Positions 1 through 8,418 of a stretch of 64,000 bases of DNA are shown here, one piece after another. Under the pieces are notes generated by a model that was not told where the DNA came from, searched no databases, and saw only the letters and a list, made by a program, of their open reading frames with translations. Numbering within the stretch: position 1 is the stretch's first letter; every line of letters begins with the position of its first letter. Made by a program: the position numbers and the translations under genes. This stretch comes from Gammaproteobacteria bacterium (GTDB lineage: Bacteria; Pseudomonadota; Gammaproteobacteria; Burkholderiales; Nitrosomonadaceae), in the NCBI GenBank assembly GCA_015709635.1, contig CP054180.1, forward strand, positions 1,488,001 through 1,552,000, given 5' to 3'.

Positions 1-2
1 TA

Positions 3-1205
3 CGTGTAACCGATCCGCGTGTACCTTGGTGCGGCGATCCCAATCCATTGCCGGGAAAACAAGTTGCTGTCATGCTCATCGGTAATGGTGTCAGCATGCC
101 GGAAATTCAACGTGCCAGCGCTGCAGCTGATGAAGGTTTGACTGTGGCAGGCGAGCCATTCGGCGGCAGTTTGGAGCCGCATGTGTGGTTTGGTGATGCG
201 CTTATTTCAAGCGGCATCACGCATTACCGCTGGTCGTACCGGCGCTTGACACTGGCGGATGGCGTAACAGCTTCTGTGGGTGCCTGGCATGCAATGGATA
301 AGGATGTGGTACGCCACTACGCGGAAATTCTTGCCGATAGCACGTTAGCTTTCAAACCTTACCTGCTGGGTCCCGATCCCGCATTTGCCGGACAAAATCT
401 TTTCAAAATCCGCCCAGTCAGTCCACCGCTTAATCCGGGTGCAGTCTCCTCGTCCTGGGCGCCGGAGGTGGATGCACGCGAAAATACCGCCAGCGCTTTT
501 TTCTTGTCGTATTTGCTGGAAGGTGGGAATCCGGATACCGCCGCGGGCAAATATGAGCTTAAGCTGGAATTGTTCAAGAGCGATGGCTCGCTGGTGAATC
601 TCAGCACGGAGGGCGTACTGCTTAAGGTACCGACCGGCGCGGGACCGTTCGGTCCTGGTACGGTGGCTACCGAACTGGTTGCGCATTCTCCGGCGCAAAT
701 CGGCGATATGGAAGATCGCGTGATTCGAGACGGTAGCGGCAAGATCGTGGCATTCCGTCTGGTGCTGCGCATCGATAACAACCGCTGTGAAGCGGAAATT
801 TATCCGGTGAGCGTAGATGGACATACGGTCGATGGTTGCGGTTTTACGCAATACCACGACAAAACATCCTCGAATGCGGCTGTCAGTTTTAAAGCACGCC
901 ATCCGAACAATTTCGCCACATTCAGTTTCACGATCGCACGCGGCAGTATGGGCATCGTGGAAACCGCCGGCGGACCGGTTGGCAGTAATCCCAGCACCGT
1001 GGGCGGTTATGCGCGTAATCCCAGCAGTGTATTCAGCAAAAACGTGCCGGTCGCGGATCTGTTAGGCGATTGCAGTAAAGCAGCATTTGCAGAAAATCTG
1101 CATGTCGATGCATTAGCAACCGATGGTTGGAGCACACTGGACTATTTGGATGCCAACGCCACACCGGTGGCTTTTGCGCTGGAACCGGAGCCGCCAGCAG
1201 ATTAA
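3..1205 (+). CDS. Hypothetical protein, 5' end outside window
   Basis: The reading frame is open to the left edge of the window, so the true start lies upstream. An internal TTG at 48 is not preceded by a good ribosome binding site. The visible 400 residues show no membrane segment and no motif I recognise. The protein is rich in Gly, Pro and Asn with short beta-prone stretches and looks like a soluble multi-beta-strand protein. The C-terminus ends in an acidic, proline-rich EPEPPAD. The SPFH-domain gene follows about 120 bases later on the same strand, so the two may be co-transcribed. Function unknown; that this is a real gene is well supported by its length and position. Confidence 0.75.
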   Translation, partial: RVTDPRVPWCGDPNPLPGKQVAVMLIGNGVSMPEIQRASAAADEGLTVAGEPFGGSLEPHVWFGDALISSGITHYRWSYRRLTLADGVTASVGAWHAMDKDVVRHYAEILADSTLAFKPYLLGPDPAFAGQNLFKIRPVSPPLNPGAVSSSWAPEVDARENTASAFFLSYLLEGGNPDTAAGKYELKLELFKSDGSLVNLSTEGVLLKVPTGAGPFGPGTVATELVAHSPAQIGDMEDRVIRDGSGKIVAFRLVLRIDNNRCEAEIYPVSVDGHTVDGCGFTQYHDKTSSNAAVSFKARHPNNFATFSFTIARGSMGIVETAGGPVGSNPSTVGGYARNPSSVFSKNVPVADLLGDCSKAAFAENLHVDALATDGWSTLDYLDANATPVAFALEPEPPAD

Positions 1206-1324
1206 GCGAGTTCGTATTCTTGAAATGTGCGGGAAACCGGATATTCCTTGCAGTGAAAAGAGTATCCGGTTTCCACACGATACACCCCTGCAGCCTATTC
1301 GATAAAGTAAAAAGGAGGATGATT

Positions 1325-2218
1325 TTGAATCAGAAATCGGGCAGCAATGCGATCGGTACGGATGAGCGCGTAATTTCCGCTACGAACGGGTGGTTGATGG
1401 TAGTGCTGCTACTTCCGGCATTATTGTTTGCGGTATTTTTGCTGGCTACTCCGGGCGGTCCTATCAAATTGGCTGCCGGTGCAGTATTGCTGGTTGTGGC
1501 GCTGTTTTGTAGTAAAGGCTTATTTACACTCGAGCCCAATCAGGCGGCGGTGATGATTTTTTTCGGCAGCTATGCCGGAACGGTCAATGAAAGCGGCTTT
1601 TTCTGGGTTAATCCGTTTTATAACCGAACTCGGGTATCGTTGCGGATCAATAACTGGAATACGCCGGTTCTCAAGGTCAATGATGAGCGCGGCAGTCCGA
1701 TTGAGATCGCCGCAGTGATCGCGTGGCGCGTGCAAGATACCGCCCGGGCGGTCTTCGATGTTGAAAGTGCGTTGAATTACTTGCAGATTCAAAGCGAATC
1801 GGCAATCCGCCAGGTTGCCAGCAGTCATGCATACGACGATGCTGAAGGAGGGCAGCGGAAAAGTCTGCGCACTGACTTGGATGCCATTGCCGGATTGTTG
1901 CGCGATTCTATACAACAACACGTCGAGGTGGCCGGTATTGTTATCGAGGAAGCCAAAATCGCGCACTTGGCCTATGCACCGGAAATCGCCAACGCCATGT
2001 TGCGGCGTCAGCAAGCCGAGGCGGTGGTGATGGCGCGTCAGAAGCTGGTCGATGGTGCAGTAGGGATGGTCGAAGTGGCGCTGAGAAACCTCGAAGATAA
2101 ACAAATTGTGTCACTAACACCCGATCAGCGGGCGGTATTGGTTACCAACATGATGACCGTGCTGGTATCCGAATCCGGTGCGCAACCGGTGATTCAGATG
2201 GCGCAATCGACGCAGTAA
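1325..2218 (+). CDS. SPFH/band-7 domain membrane protein
   Basis: Start chosen at TTG 1325, six bases after a strong AAAGGAGG (1311-1318); the in-frame ATG at 1319 abuts the Shine-Dalgarno and is too close. The 297-residue product has two adjacent hydrophobic segments near residues 20-60, then a band-7 domain beginning around LEPNQAAVMIFFGSY, with the typical strand NDERGSPIEIAAVIAWRVQD and a helical segment APEIANAMLRRQQAEAVVMA. Family members form membrane-attached oligomeric scaffolds and often bind or regulate proteases or transporters; a specific role cannot be read from the sequence. The upstream unknown gene probably belongs to the same transcription unit. Confidence 0.85.
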   Translation: MNQKSGSNAIGTDERVISATNGWLMVVLLLPALLFAVFLLATPGGPIKLAAGAVLLVVALFCSKGLFTLEPNQAAVMIFFGSYAGTVNESGFFWVNPFYNRTRVSLRINNWNTPVLKVNDERGSPIEIAAVIAWRVQDTARAVFDVESALNYLQIQSESAIRQVASSHAYDDAEGGQRKSLRTDLDAIAGLLRDSIQQHVEVAGIVIEEAKIAHLAYAPEIANAMLRRQQAEAVVMARQKLVDGAVGMVEVALRNLEDKQIVSLTPDQRAVLVTNMMTVLVSESGAQPVIQMAQSTQ

Positions 2219-2401
2219 AAAGCAGTTTTGCAGTGCAACAACACGATGTAATAGAAATTTAAATGTAATAATGGATTAAGCAGCATAATTCGTGTTTGAC
2301 TTTAAGTTGAGATACCTTTATAAATCCGAGTCCGTCGTAATGGTTTTATTCGATGCGATAGAACTGTGAGTTTGTCCTACAACAATAAGGAGATTAACAG
2401 C

Positions 2402-3685
2402 ATGTCAGCAATCAAAATTCCATTGTTTCACTTTTTTCAAACCTTTCGTGGTTTCCGTAAACTATTTCTGGGATGCATGCTATGTGCACCGATATTCATT
2501 TCGGGTTGCAGCATCGGCGATAAAATCGACAAAGTGACCGATACAGTGAGCGATGTCACCGGAGATACCGTTGCGACATTGAACGATGCAATCGATGCAC
2601 TCGACCGCAATTCCTCTTCATGGCAAGCGGTGTTGCAAGACACCACGTCGAAACTGACCAAAGACGCGCAATCCACCGTGCGTAACGAAGTATCCGATCT
2701 GCTCAATCGCAGTGTCGCCGCAACCGGTGACGAATTGCGTTGTAATATAGACTTTATTGGTGCTCGTGTGCGTCAAGCGTTGGCGGGAATTCGCGCGCGC
2801 TTGATGCATCAAACAGTGCCGCCGGTTGAACCGGCACTATGTCATGTAGTGCCAGCAGCGGTGGACATGGCACTGGATCTCAGCCGCCGCAACAAGCTGG
2901 AATTCTTCGGCTATGATTTCGATACCACGCCGATCAAAGTAACACTGCACGACGGATCGCGCGCGCAGGATGTTTCCGCCAAACTTGACCGGTTGACGCA
3001 CTACCACATGACACTTAATCTTGGCGCCAATGGTGTTCCACTATCGAAGGCGAGCGATAAGCTTACCTTGGAATGGCAGAATCGTCCTATTTCCAGTATT
3101 GCGGTGATTCAACCCGCGACGCCTGTATGCCGGGAAAAAACCGATACCTATGCGCGCGACACTTATTTATCCTTTACACCGCCACATACCCGGGGTGATA
3201 AGGAATTCGACGGTAACGGCCCGGAAGTGTGGGCCAGGGCAAACTGGAGCAGCGATGGCACTCATGTCAAATTAAAGCTCTGGATGAAAGCGCAAGAAAC
3301 AAAAAGTGACTGGACTACCGCCGAAGGCGAGCGCAATGAAACCTATTACACGGCTCCGCCCGGCTGGCGCATTGACAGCATCGTAAGCGGCATGGAAAGC
3401 TCAGCCCACTATGTCGACACGGATCACAATGATGACCGCCAAGGTGGCGGGCCGAACGGACCGATCAAGGAATTCAAATTCCGCGGCGACCATGACGGCG
3501 ATGACGCCGGCAGTTATACCGGCGTGGACGTGACGTTCAATCCGCTGATGGTTAAATTGGTGGAAGTAGCCAACTGCGCTCCGGCATCGGCTGTTAAATC
3601 ATTGCAAGTGAAAGACCTGATTGCGCCAGCCACCATCAAACGCTTGCAACCGATGATGTTGAAGCTGCAATCGCCGAAACCTTAG
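2402..3685 (+). CDS. Large hypothetical lipoprotein
   Basis: ATG 2402 follows AAGGAG with suitable spacing. The 427-residue protein starts with a basic/hydrophobic signal and a lipobox (FISGC, cysteine near residue 36), so it should be a lipoprotein, probably in the outer membrane. After the lipobox come a predicted helical stretch (DKVTDTVSDVTGDTVATLND) and a long beta-rich region with an acidic HNDDRQGGG / DHDGDDAG segment that could bind a cation. I do not recognise the family. The TAG stop (3683-3685) lies at the edge of a repeat element that forms a long hairpin and may serve as terminator. Confidence 0.75.
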   Translation: MSAIKIPLFHFFQTFRGFRKLFLGCMLCAPIFISGCSIGDKIDKVTDTVSDVTGDTVATLNDAIDALDRNSSSWQAVLQDTTSKLTKDAQSTVRNEVSDLLNRSVAATGDELRCNIDFIGARVRQALAGIRARLMHQTVPPVEPALCHVVPAAVDMALDLSRRNKLEFFGYDFDTTPIKVTLHDGSRAQDVSAKLDRLTHYHMTLNLGANGVPLSKASDKLTLEWQNRPISSIAVIQPATPVCREKTDTYARDTYLSFTPPHTRGDKEFDGNGPEVWARANWSSDGTHVKLKLWMKAQETKSDWTTAEGERNETYYTAPPGWRIDSIVSGMESSAHYVDTDHNDDRQGGGPNGPIKEFKFRGDHDGDDAGSYTGVDVTFNPLMVKLVEVANCAPASAVKSLQVKDLIAPATIKRLQPMMLKLQSPKP

Positions 3686-3800
3686 GAAAGCTCTGAAAAA
3701 AGTAAGGAGCGACGCACAAGTAGGAAGGTGAAATCAGGCAAAAAATGCTCATTTACCATTTTGGTAAACTGCATTTTCGCCTGAGTTCACAGCAGCATGA
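3685..3800. repeat. Miniature element family B, copy 1 (hairpin version)
   Basis: This stretch begins GGAAAGCTCTGAAAAAAGTA and shares its first 55 or so bases with copies at 30612-30756 (inverted) and 56861-57002. The second half differs: the segment is folded back on itself, with GTGAAATCAGGC (3728-3739) pairing with GCCTGAGTTCAC (3779-3790) and the arms continuing through ATTTACC/GGTAAAC. The hairpin could terminate transcription of the lipoprotein gene. Confidence 0.6.
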
Positions 3801-4021
3801 ATTGATTCTGGCGCAACTTGCTCATCCCCTTTGCCGCTGTCAACATAGAAATTACCGGCCGTCAGCTCCAGATCTCCGCCGAGAATTTTCATGAACATCG
3901 ACTTGCCGCAACCGTTCGCGCTGATCAACCCATAGCAGTTACCCCCGCCGAATTTAACGGAAACATTCTCAAATAGAGGCTTAGCGCCGAATTGCATGGT
4001 GATATTGGCGGTTGTAATCAA
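3749..4021 (-). pseudogene. ABC-F ATPase, N-terminal fragment
   Basis: The frame encodes the beginning of an ABC-F family ATPase (YbiT-like): MITTANITMQFGAKPLFENV and a P-loop reading SANGCGKSM where the family has GANGCGKST, followed by FMKILGGDLELTAGN. Homology stops after about 55 residues, and the last 20 or so codons run into the neighbouring repeat. An intact protein has about 530 residues with two ATPase domains, so this is a dead fragment; the P-loop Ser/Thr replaced by Met agrees. A second, smaller relic of the same gene start lies at 7182-7259. Confidence 0.8.
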
Positions 4022-4196
4022 AGCGGATACTGCGGATTAGTGTTACAAGAATGGGGCGCGCATTCTAAACGTTTTTCAATGGGTTTGCTGGGTTATGGTG
4101 GGTGGTGATCCCTAGATGTGACGATCAATTAAATAAAACTCATAAAACGGTGGTTGTAGGTTATGCTGCGCAATTATTGAGTGAATGGGGGCAGGT

Positions 4197-5795
4197 ATGC
4201 AAAAGACTGAACCGCAACACAAACAGAACCAGGACCAGTCCGTACAGCGGCAGGGCAGGGGCGCATCGCTCGAATCGCCGCAGGGTGAAGAGATTGCACA
4301 ACTGGAAGCGATGGTGGAGGTCAGCCCGCAGGTGAGCAGGCTGGCGCAGCTCGCGGCAGCGGCGAACAACAGCCCGCAAGCCGTTGCACAGCGCAGAATG
4401 AGGGATATGATCCGCAATAGCCCGCGCATGGCCGCGCAACGAAAGGCGACAAGCGCCATCCATAACAGCCCGCATGTCACCGCCCAATGGCAACAGCTCG
4501 GCAGTCTTGCCGGGAAAACGGCGCAGCGCGAAGAGGCGGAAGAGCCGCTGCAACCCAAAGCCGCCCAGCGTGAGGAGGCTCCGGCGAAACCCAACAACAC
4601 CGGCCTGCCGGACAACCTGAAGAGCGGTATCGAGTCGCTGTCCGGCATGCCCATGGACAACGTGCGCGTGCACTACAACTCGTCACAGCCCGCACAACTC
4701 AATGCGTTGGCCTATGCGCAGGGTACCGACATTCACGTCGCGCCGGGGCAGGAACAGCATCTGCCGCATGAAGCCTGGCATGTGGTGCAACAGGCGCAGG
4801 GGCGCGTGCAGCCGACGATGCAGATGAAGAATGGGGTGCCGGTTAACGACGATCAAGGACTGGAGCGTGAGGCGGATGTGATGGGGGAAAAGGCGCTTAA
4901 AGGTGCCGAATTCGGCTTGGGGATCACACGGCAGGCGAATGGAGTGACACAAAAGAGGAACATCGGCTTTTCCGGCTCTTTTCCCGTTCAGATGGAAAGT
5001 GCCAGTTTTGGTGAAACAACTGTTAACTGGGATACTAGCACCTTGGGAGGTGACCCCGTTGGTACAAAAATGGAAGCTAAAAAATTAAAGAAAGCCTCCA
5101 TAGGGAAAGATACAAATTTACAAGGCTCGCCGCCGGGGGCCGGTCAACAAAGTACACTCATGAGTTATTTGCCCACTAACCCAAAACTCTCTACGGCAAA
5201 CAAGTACATTAAAGGTCATCTGCTTAACCATAACATCGGCGGACCGGGGAAAGGTTTCAATATGTTTCCCATAACAGCCTCTGCAAACAAAACCCATCTC
5301 ACGGCTGTGGAAAAAATCGTGAAAGGCTGGGTCGGCGCGGGCAAGACTGTTGACTATACAGTTGAAGTAACTGGTGTAGATGCTTCTGGCTTGGGCAACA
5401 AGGGCGCGAAGAGCGGACAAGTTACTGCCAATTTCCAGTGCGACGCCTCAAATAGTGACGGTGATTCCTTAAATCAAACCATTCCATCGAAACTTGGCGA
5501 AAAATCCATAGCTGAAGAAAGCTCCGTTTTTGTAGGTCTTGGCAATCAGGGCGTTTTTGCAGCGGCTTACGATTGGGCTGTTGGAATGGACGATCCCACC
5601 GACATGTTATGGGCAGTAGCAGATAAGCTTGCCAAAAAAACCGGCATTGATGAGCAGCTGATGGCGGAAGTGCTTATCTCGATAGTTCTCTTTGATGACA
5701 CTAGTGACATATCGGAAGACGCATCTAAGGCAATACTTCCGCAACTTGGGTATCTGAAAACCGGTCTAGACTGGAAGAAAGAGCTTGAGCTTTGA
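4197..5795 (+). CDS. DUF4157 protein with nuclease-like C-terminal domain
   Basis: About 532 residues; ATG 4197 is used here, ATG 4185 is an alternative. There is no signal peptide. Residues 30-100 carry degenerate 16-residue repeats of the type NSPxxxAQRxxxxxI. The DUF4157 domain follows (GLPDNLKSGIESLSGMPMDN, then HVAPGQEQHLPHEAWHVVQQ), with the metalloprotease-like HExxH position written HEAWH. This domain is common in effectors linked to extracellular contractile injection systems and in polymorphic toxins. After about residue 250 the base composition becomes more AT-rich and a different domain begins, containing YIKGHLLNHNIGGPG and NMFPITASANKTH, which resembles DNA/RNA non-specific endonuclease (beta-beta-alpha metal) toxins. 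The nuclease call is inference. No contractile-system genes and no obvious immunity gene are visible nearby. Confidence 0.75.
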   Translation: MQKTEPQHKQNQDQSVQRQGRGASLESPQGEEIAQLEAMVEVSPQVSRLAQLAAAANNSPQAVAQRRMRDMIRNSPRMAAQRKATSAIHNSPHVTAQWQQLGSLAGKTAQREEAEEPLQPKAAQREEAPAKPNNTGLPDNLKSGIESLSGMPMDNVRVHYNSSQPAQLNALAYAQGTDIHVAPGQEQHLPHEAWHVVQQAQGRVQPTMQMKNGVPVNDDQGLEREADVMGEKALKGAEFGLGITRQANGVTQKRNIGFSGSFPVQMESASFGETTVNWDTSTLGGDPVGTKMEAKKLKKASIGKDTNLQGSPPGAGQQSTLMSYLPTNPKLSTANKYIKGHLLNHNIGGPGKGFNMFPITASANKTHLTAVEKIVKGWVGAGKTVDYTVEVTGVDASGLGNKGAKSGQVTANFQCDASNSDGDSLNQTIPSKLGEKSIAEESSVFVGLGNQGVFAAAYDWAVGMDDPTDMLWAVADKLAKKTGIDEQLMAEVLISIVLFDDTSDISEDASKAILPQLGYLKTGLDWKKELEL

Positions 5796-6190
5796 ATGCG
5801 CTGACGCAGATCAATGTAAGTAAATAATATCCAAGGTGTCAGATCTTGACATCACACATTCATCAAAATGAATGGTTTTTCGTTTCAGCTGCCGGCCATG
5901 AACGATGTTCCCGTATTCATTCCATGTGCGTTTCATCCACCAGTATACCCGCGCCGTTTCTCATAATTTTTGCAGCCGCTTGCTTGATACGGGATAAGGC
6001 GTTTTCAATTCCTATGCGAACAAGGAGATACGCAATTATTCGATTTGCCAGCGGAATTCTTCCAGGTTTGCGTAACAAGGTACCAGGTCTTGAGTTAACA
6101 CATGACACCAAAATTAGGAAAGGATGGATCAGCAAAAAGTTATTCGTTATGATGCGATTTCGTGCGTCGCTGCTCGGTGCATTGCGCTAT
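5796..6190. other. Gene-poor stretch downstream of the DUF4157 gene
   Basis: Open frames exist on both strands (for example 5846-6196 forward and 5917-6135 reverse), but none has a convincing ribosome binding site or recognisable motif. If the DUF4157 protein is a toxin, an immunity gene would be expected here; I see none that I can support. Confidence 0.4.
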
Positions 6191-6199
6191 GCTTAATGC

Positions 6200-6357
6200 T
6201 ACCCTACCAGTCTGACACAAGAAGAAATGGTGCAGCGCATGGGTATATGCAAGCCGGTTATGCCCAGATCGAAGCCGCCAAGAAACACCCGTGCAAAGCA
6301 ACAATGGAGAAAGCCGCCGCTGCTATGGGCATTACACTGGAACAGTTGGCGTATTGA
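6200..6357 (+). pseudogene. Xre-type HTH antitoxin remnant, frameshifted
   Basis: One frame from 6212 reads LTQEEMVQRMGICKPV, and the next frame continues YAQIEAAKKHPCKATMEKAA and then MGITLEQLAY to the stop at 6357. Together they match the second half of HigA/Xre-like antitoxins with a helix-turn-helix. A single-base deletion around 6255-6259 (GTTATGCC where GTTTATGCC would keep the frame) separates the two parts, and no N-terminal half or start codon is evident. A partner toxin is not seen next to it. Confidence 0.65.
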
Positions 6358-6370
6358 GGTAGTTGCAAAC

Positions 6371-6446
6371 ATCAAGATAGGCGAGAGAGTGAGTACTGCA
6401 TAACGAAGCGATTCGCTCGTACAGTCAATTATTCAGCGTTTCCTTA
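6371..6446 (-). repeat. Miniature element family A, half copy
   Basis: Read on the minus strand this begins TAAGGAAACGCTGAATAATT and continues through a segment closely matching the first half of the complete element at 34132-34282 (GACTGTACGAGCGAATCGC, then ACTCACTCTCTCGCCTATC). The second half and second terminal repeat are absent. The terminal repeat overlaps the 3' end of the GST gene and supplies its stop codon. Confidence 0.75.
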
Positions 6447-7062
6447 GGTGAAGGGGAATAATTCCCGCTTTTTTGCACGCCGGTCTCGATAAAATAGCAT
6501 CCAGATACCGCACCACATGGTTATAGGGCGAAAAATCAAATTCGCCGCCCAGTGCATAGGACAAAACACCCGCCGTATTGATATCCGCAACGGTAAATTT
6601 GCCGGCCACCAGGAAATCTTTACCGGCGAGATGGTTGTTCAATACTTCAAGCGGTTTCATCAGTTTCTTTTCCGCCGCTTGGATGATGTCCGGATTTCTA
6701 ACTTTTACTTCGAAAACCTTCCGGTGCAGAATAAGATCCACGCAGGCAATTTCCATTTGAGTGACGGCAAAAAGACTCCATTTGTAGATCTGCGCTTCGT
6801 CTTCCAGCCGGTCCGCCCACAACTTCCCCGCGCCGTATTTTCTCGCCAGATAAAAATTGATTGCCACCGCTTCGGTCAGCACCAGATCGCCATCGACCAG
6901 GGTAGGAACCTGTGCCAGCGGGTTCAGCTTTAAATATTCGAGCGCGTACTTCTCTTTCTCGAATGGGTTGATCCGGACATGCTGAAAATCCAGACCAAGC
7001 TCCGCCAACGTGAACAATACATATTTCGCACGTGACCATTCAATGCCATACAAAGTAATCAT
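6433..7062 (-). CDS. Glutathione S-transferase family protein
   Basis: 209 residues, the usual size for a GST. The N-terminal thioredoxin-like domain has LYGIEWSRAKYVLFTLAELG, the cis-proline region NPLAQVPTLVDGDLVLTEAV with the glutathione-binding E-(A/S) pair, and the alpha-helical C-terminal domain has FTVADINTAGVL with the conserved N-cap Asp. Substrate unknown. The last residues (LRKR-stop) are encoded by the terminal inverted repeat of a miniature element, so the original C-terminus has probably been replaced. The rest of the protein looks intact and may be functional. Confidence 0.88.
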   Translation of the reverse strand: MITLYGIEWSRAKYVLFTLAELGLDFQHVRINPFEKEKYALEYLKLNPLAQVPTLVDGDLVLTEAVAINFYLARKYGAGKLWADRLEDEAQIYKWSLFAVTQMEIACVDLILHRKVFEVKVRNPDIIQAAEKKLMKPLEVLNNHLAGKDFLVAGKFTVADINTAGVLSYALGGEFDFSPYNHVVRYLDAILSRPACKKAGIIPLHLRKR

Positions 7063-7550
7063 AATTTTGTTTGAAGCTATCGCTTGTTATTGCATCGCGA
7101 GTCCATTATTGCATTTTAGCGGGTCTGTTTGCGCTCCTGGTTTCAAAGGCTCGAATTCGGTTACTGCTGCCAACCGCGGCATTAGACCATCGGCTCCAGA
7201 TACTCGCTTAAAATCTTCATGAATGTCGATTTACATGGAGTATTGATGTTTGTAATCAAATGGTTTTGTAGCGAATGATGATTGCAATAAAGGGATGCAT
7301 CTTTTAAAGGTTTCTGAGTGGAATAGTGTGAATTAATCGTAATGAGATTGAACAGAGGTTTTTTTAATGAAAAATTGGAACATACAGGAAATTGCGCGAA
7401 ATAGCTGTAAGTGATATTGTTGCGATAGTCGAGAATTCATGAGTTTAGGTGTAATACTTATAGTGTTTTGTTTGTATGAATCAGGATGTTTATAAATTAG
7501 CTGCAAACATTTGGATGTTTCATAATTTTTAAATTTAAATGGAGAGTAAG
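7063..7550. other. Intergenic region with an ABC-F relic
   Basis: No supported intact gene. The minus strand at 7182-7259 holds a 25-codon relic of an ABC-F gene start. The remaining AT-rich part (7260-7550) presumably carries the promoter of the PEP-CTERM gene, but no clear -35/-10 pair stands out. Confidence 0.5.
7182..7259 (-). pseudogene. Second ABC-F ATPase relic with internal deletion
   Basis: From TTG 7259 the minus strand reads MITNINTP, then CKSTFMKILSEYLEPMV and a stop. This matches the first residues of an ABC-F protein (compare MITTANIT in the fragment at 3749-4021) joined directly to its Walker A region (GKSTFMKILGGDLEPTA), with roughly 30 codons missing between. Short but distinctive; the match to the neighbouring fragment is by eye. 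Confidence 0.5.
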
Positions 7551-8336
7551 ATGATTAAACCGTGTTCTCATTTTTACAGCACTATTTTTGTCGCTCATTT
7601 GATGATGGCTGCGAGTGTTAGTGCCGCACCAGTATTATGGATCGATGATTCTTCTGGTAAATTAGGCAAAGTTGATGTCGCAACTGGTGCGGTGACCATG
7701 GTGGGGAACATGGGAATTACGATGACCGATATTGCTTTTGATCCTAGCGGAAATCTTTTCGGTATTTCATTTAGCAAACTGTACAGTATTAATCAAGTGT
7801 CAGCCGCTCCTACCCTTATTGGCGATTTGGGCACTAGTCTTAATTCATTGGTATTTAGTTCTACCGGTACACTTTATGGTGCGAATACGAGCCTCTATTC
7901 AATCGATACTTTAACTGGTCATGCGTCTACTATTGGCAATGGTGGAGTATCCTACAGCTCGTCTGGTGATCTGGCTTTCGTGGAAGGAAATTTGTATCTT
8001 TCCAGTACTTCCCCGGTGTCAGATAGTCTGATCCAAATCGATAAAGCGACTGGCGCTGGAACAAATATTGGTTCAATGGGGGTGGGAAATGTTTTCGGTA
8101 TGGCGACGAATGATAATGTCCATCTTTATGGAGTTACAGGAACAAGTATTTATTCGATTGACACATTAACTGGTCATGGTAATTTCTTGATCAGCTATGG
8201 TGGACATGGTCTCGGAGCAGCCAATGGAACAGCATTCATTTCTGAAGCCCCTGAACCTGAATCCTATTTAATGTTACTGGCTGGTCTAGGTTTGTTGGGT
8301 TACGTTGCTGCACGCCGTAATAACAAAGAAGAGTAG
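7551..8336 (+). CDS. PEP-CTERM sorted beta-propeller-like protein
   Basis: ATG 7551 follows GGAGAGTAAG. The 261-residue product has a signal peptide ending near SVSAAPVL, then repeats such as LYSIDTLTGHASTIGNGG and IYSIDTLTGHGNFLISYGG spaced like beta-propeller blades. The C-terminus is a PEP-CTERM signal (PEPESYLMLLAGLGLLGYVA followed by ARR), which directs exosortase processing and surface or exopolysaccharide-associated export. Long AT-rich upstream region; convergent with the phosphodiesterase gene that follows. Confidence 0.9.
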   Translation: MIKPCSHFYSTIFVAHLMMAASVSAAPVLWIDDSSGKLGKVDVATGAVTMVGNMGITMTDIAFDPSGNLFGISFSKLYSINQVSAAPTLIGDLGTSLNSLVFSSTGTLYGANTSLYSIDTLTGHASTIGNGGVSYSSSGDLAFVEGNLYLSSTSPVSDSLIQIDKATGAGTNIGSMGVGNVFGMATNDNVHLYGVTGTSIYSIDTLTGHGNFLISYGGHGLGAANGTAFISEAPEPESYLMLLAGLGLLGYVAARRNNKEE

Positions 8337-8418
8337 CTTAGTTAATTTTTTAATGATCACTGTTGGGGTGGTGGCATTAAGAATCCCACAATAAACCATT
8401 AAAAAGTGCATTATGCCT

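Noticed and set aside
345..902. Long open frame on the minus strand inside the first gene
   Set aside because: Complete overlap with the forward gene, no ribosome binding site, and composition typical of an antisense shadow.
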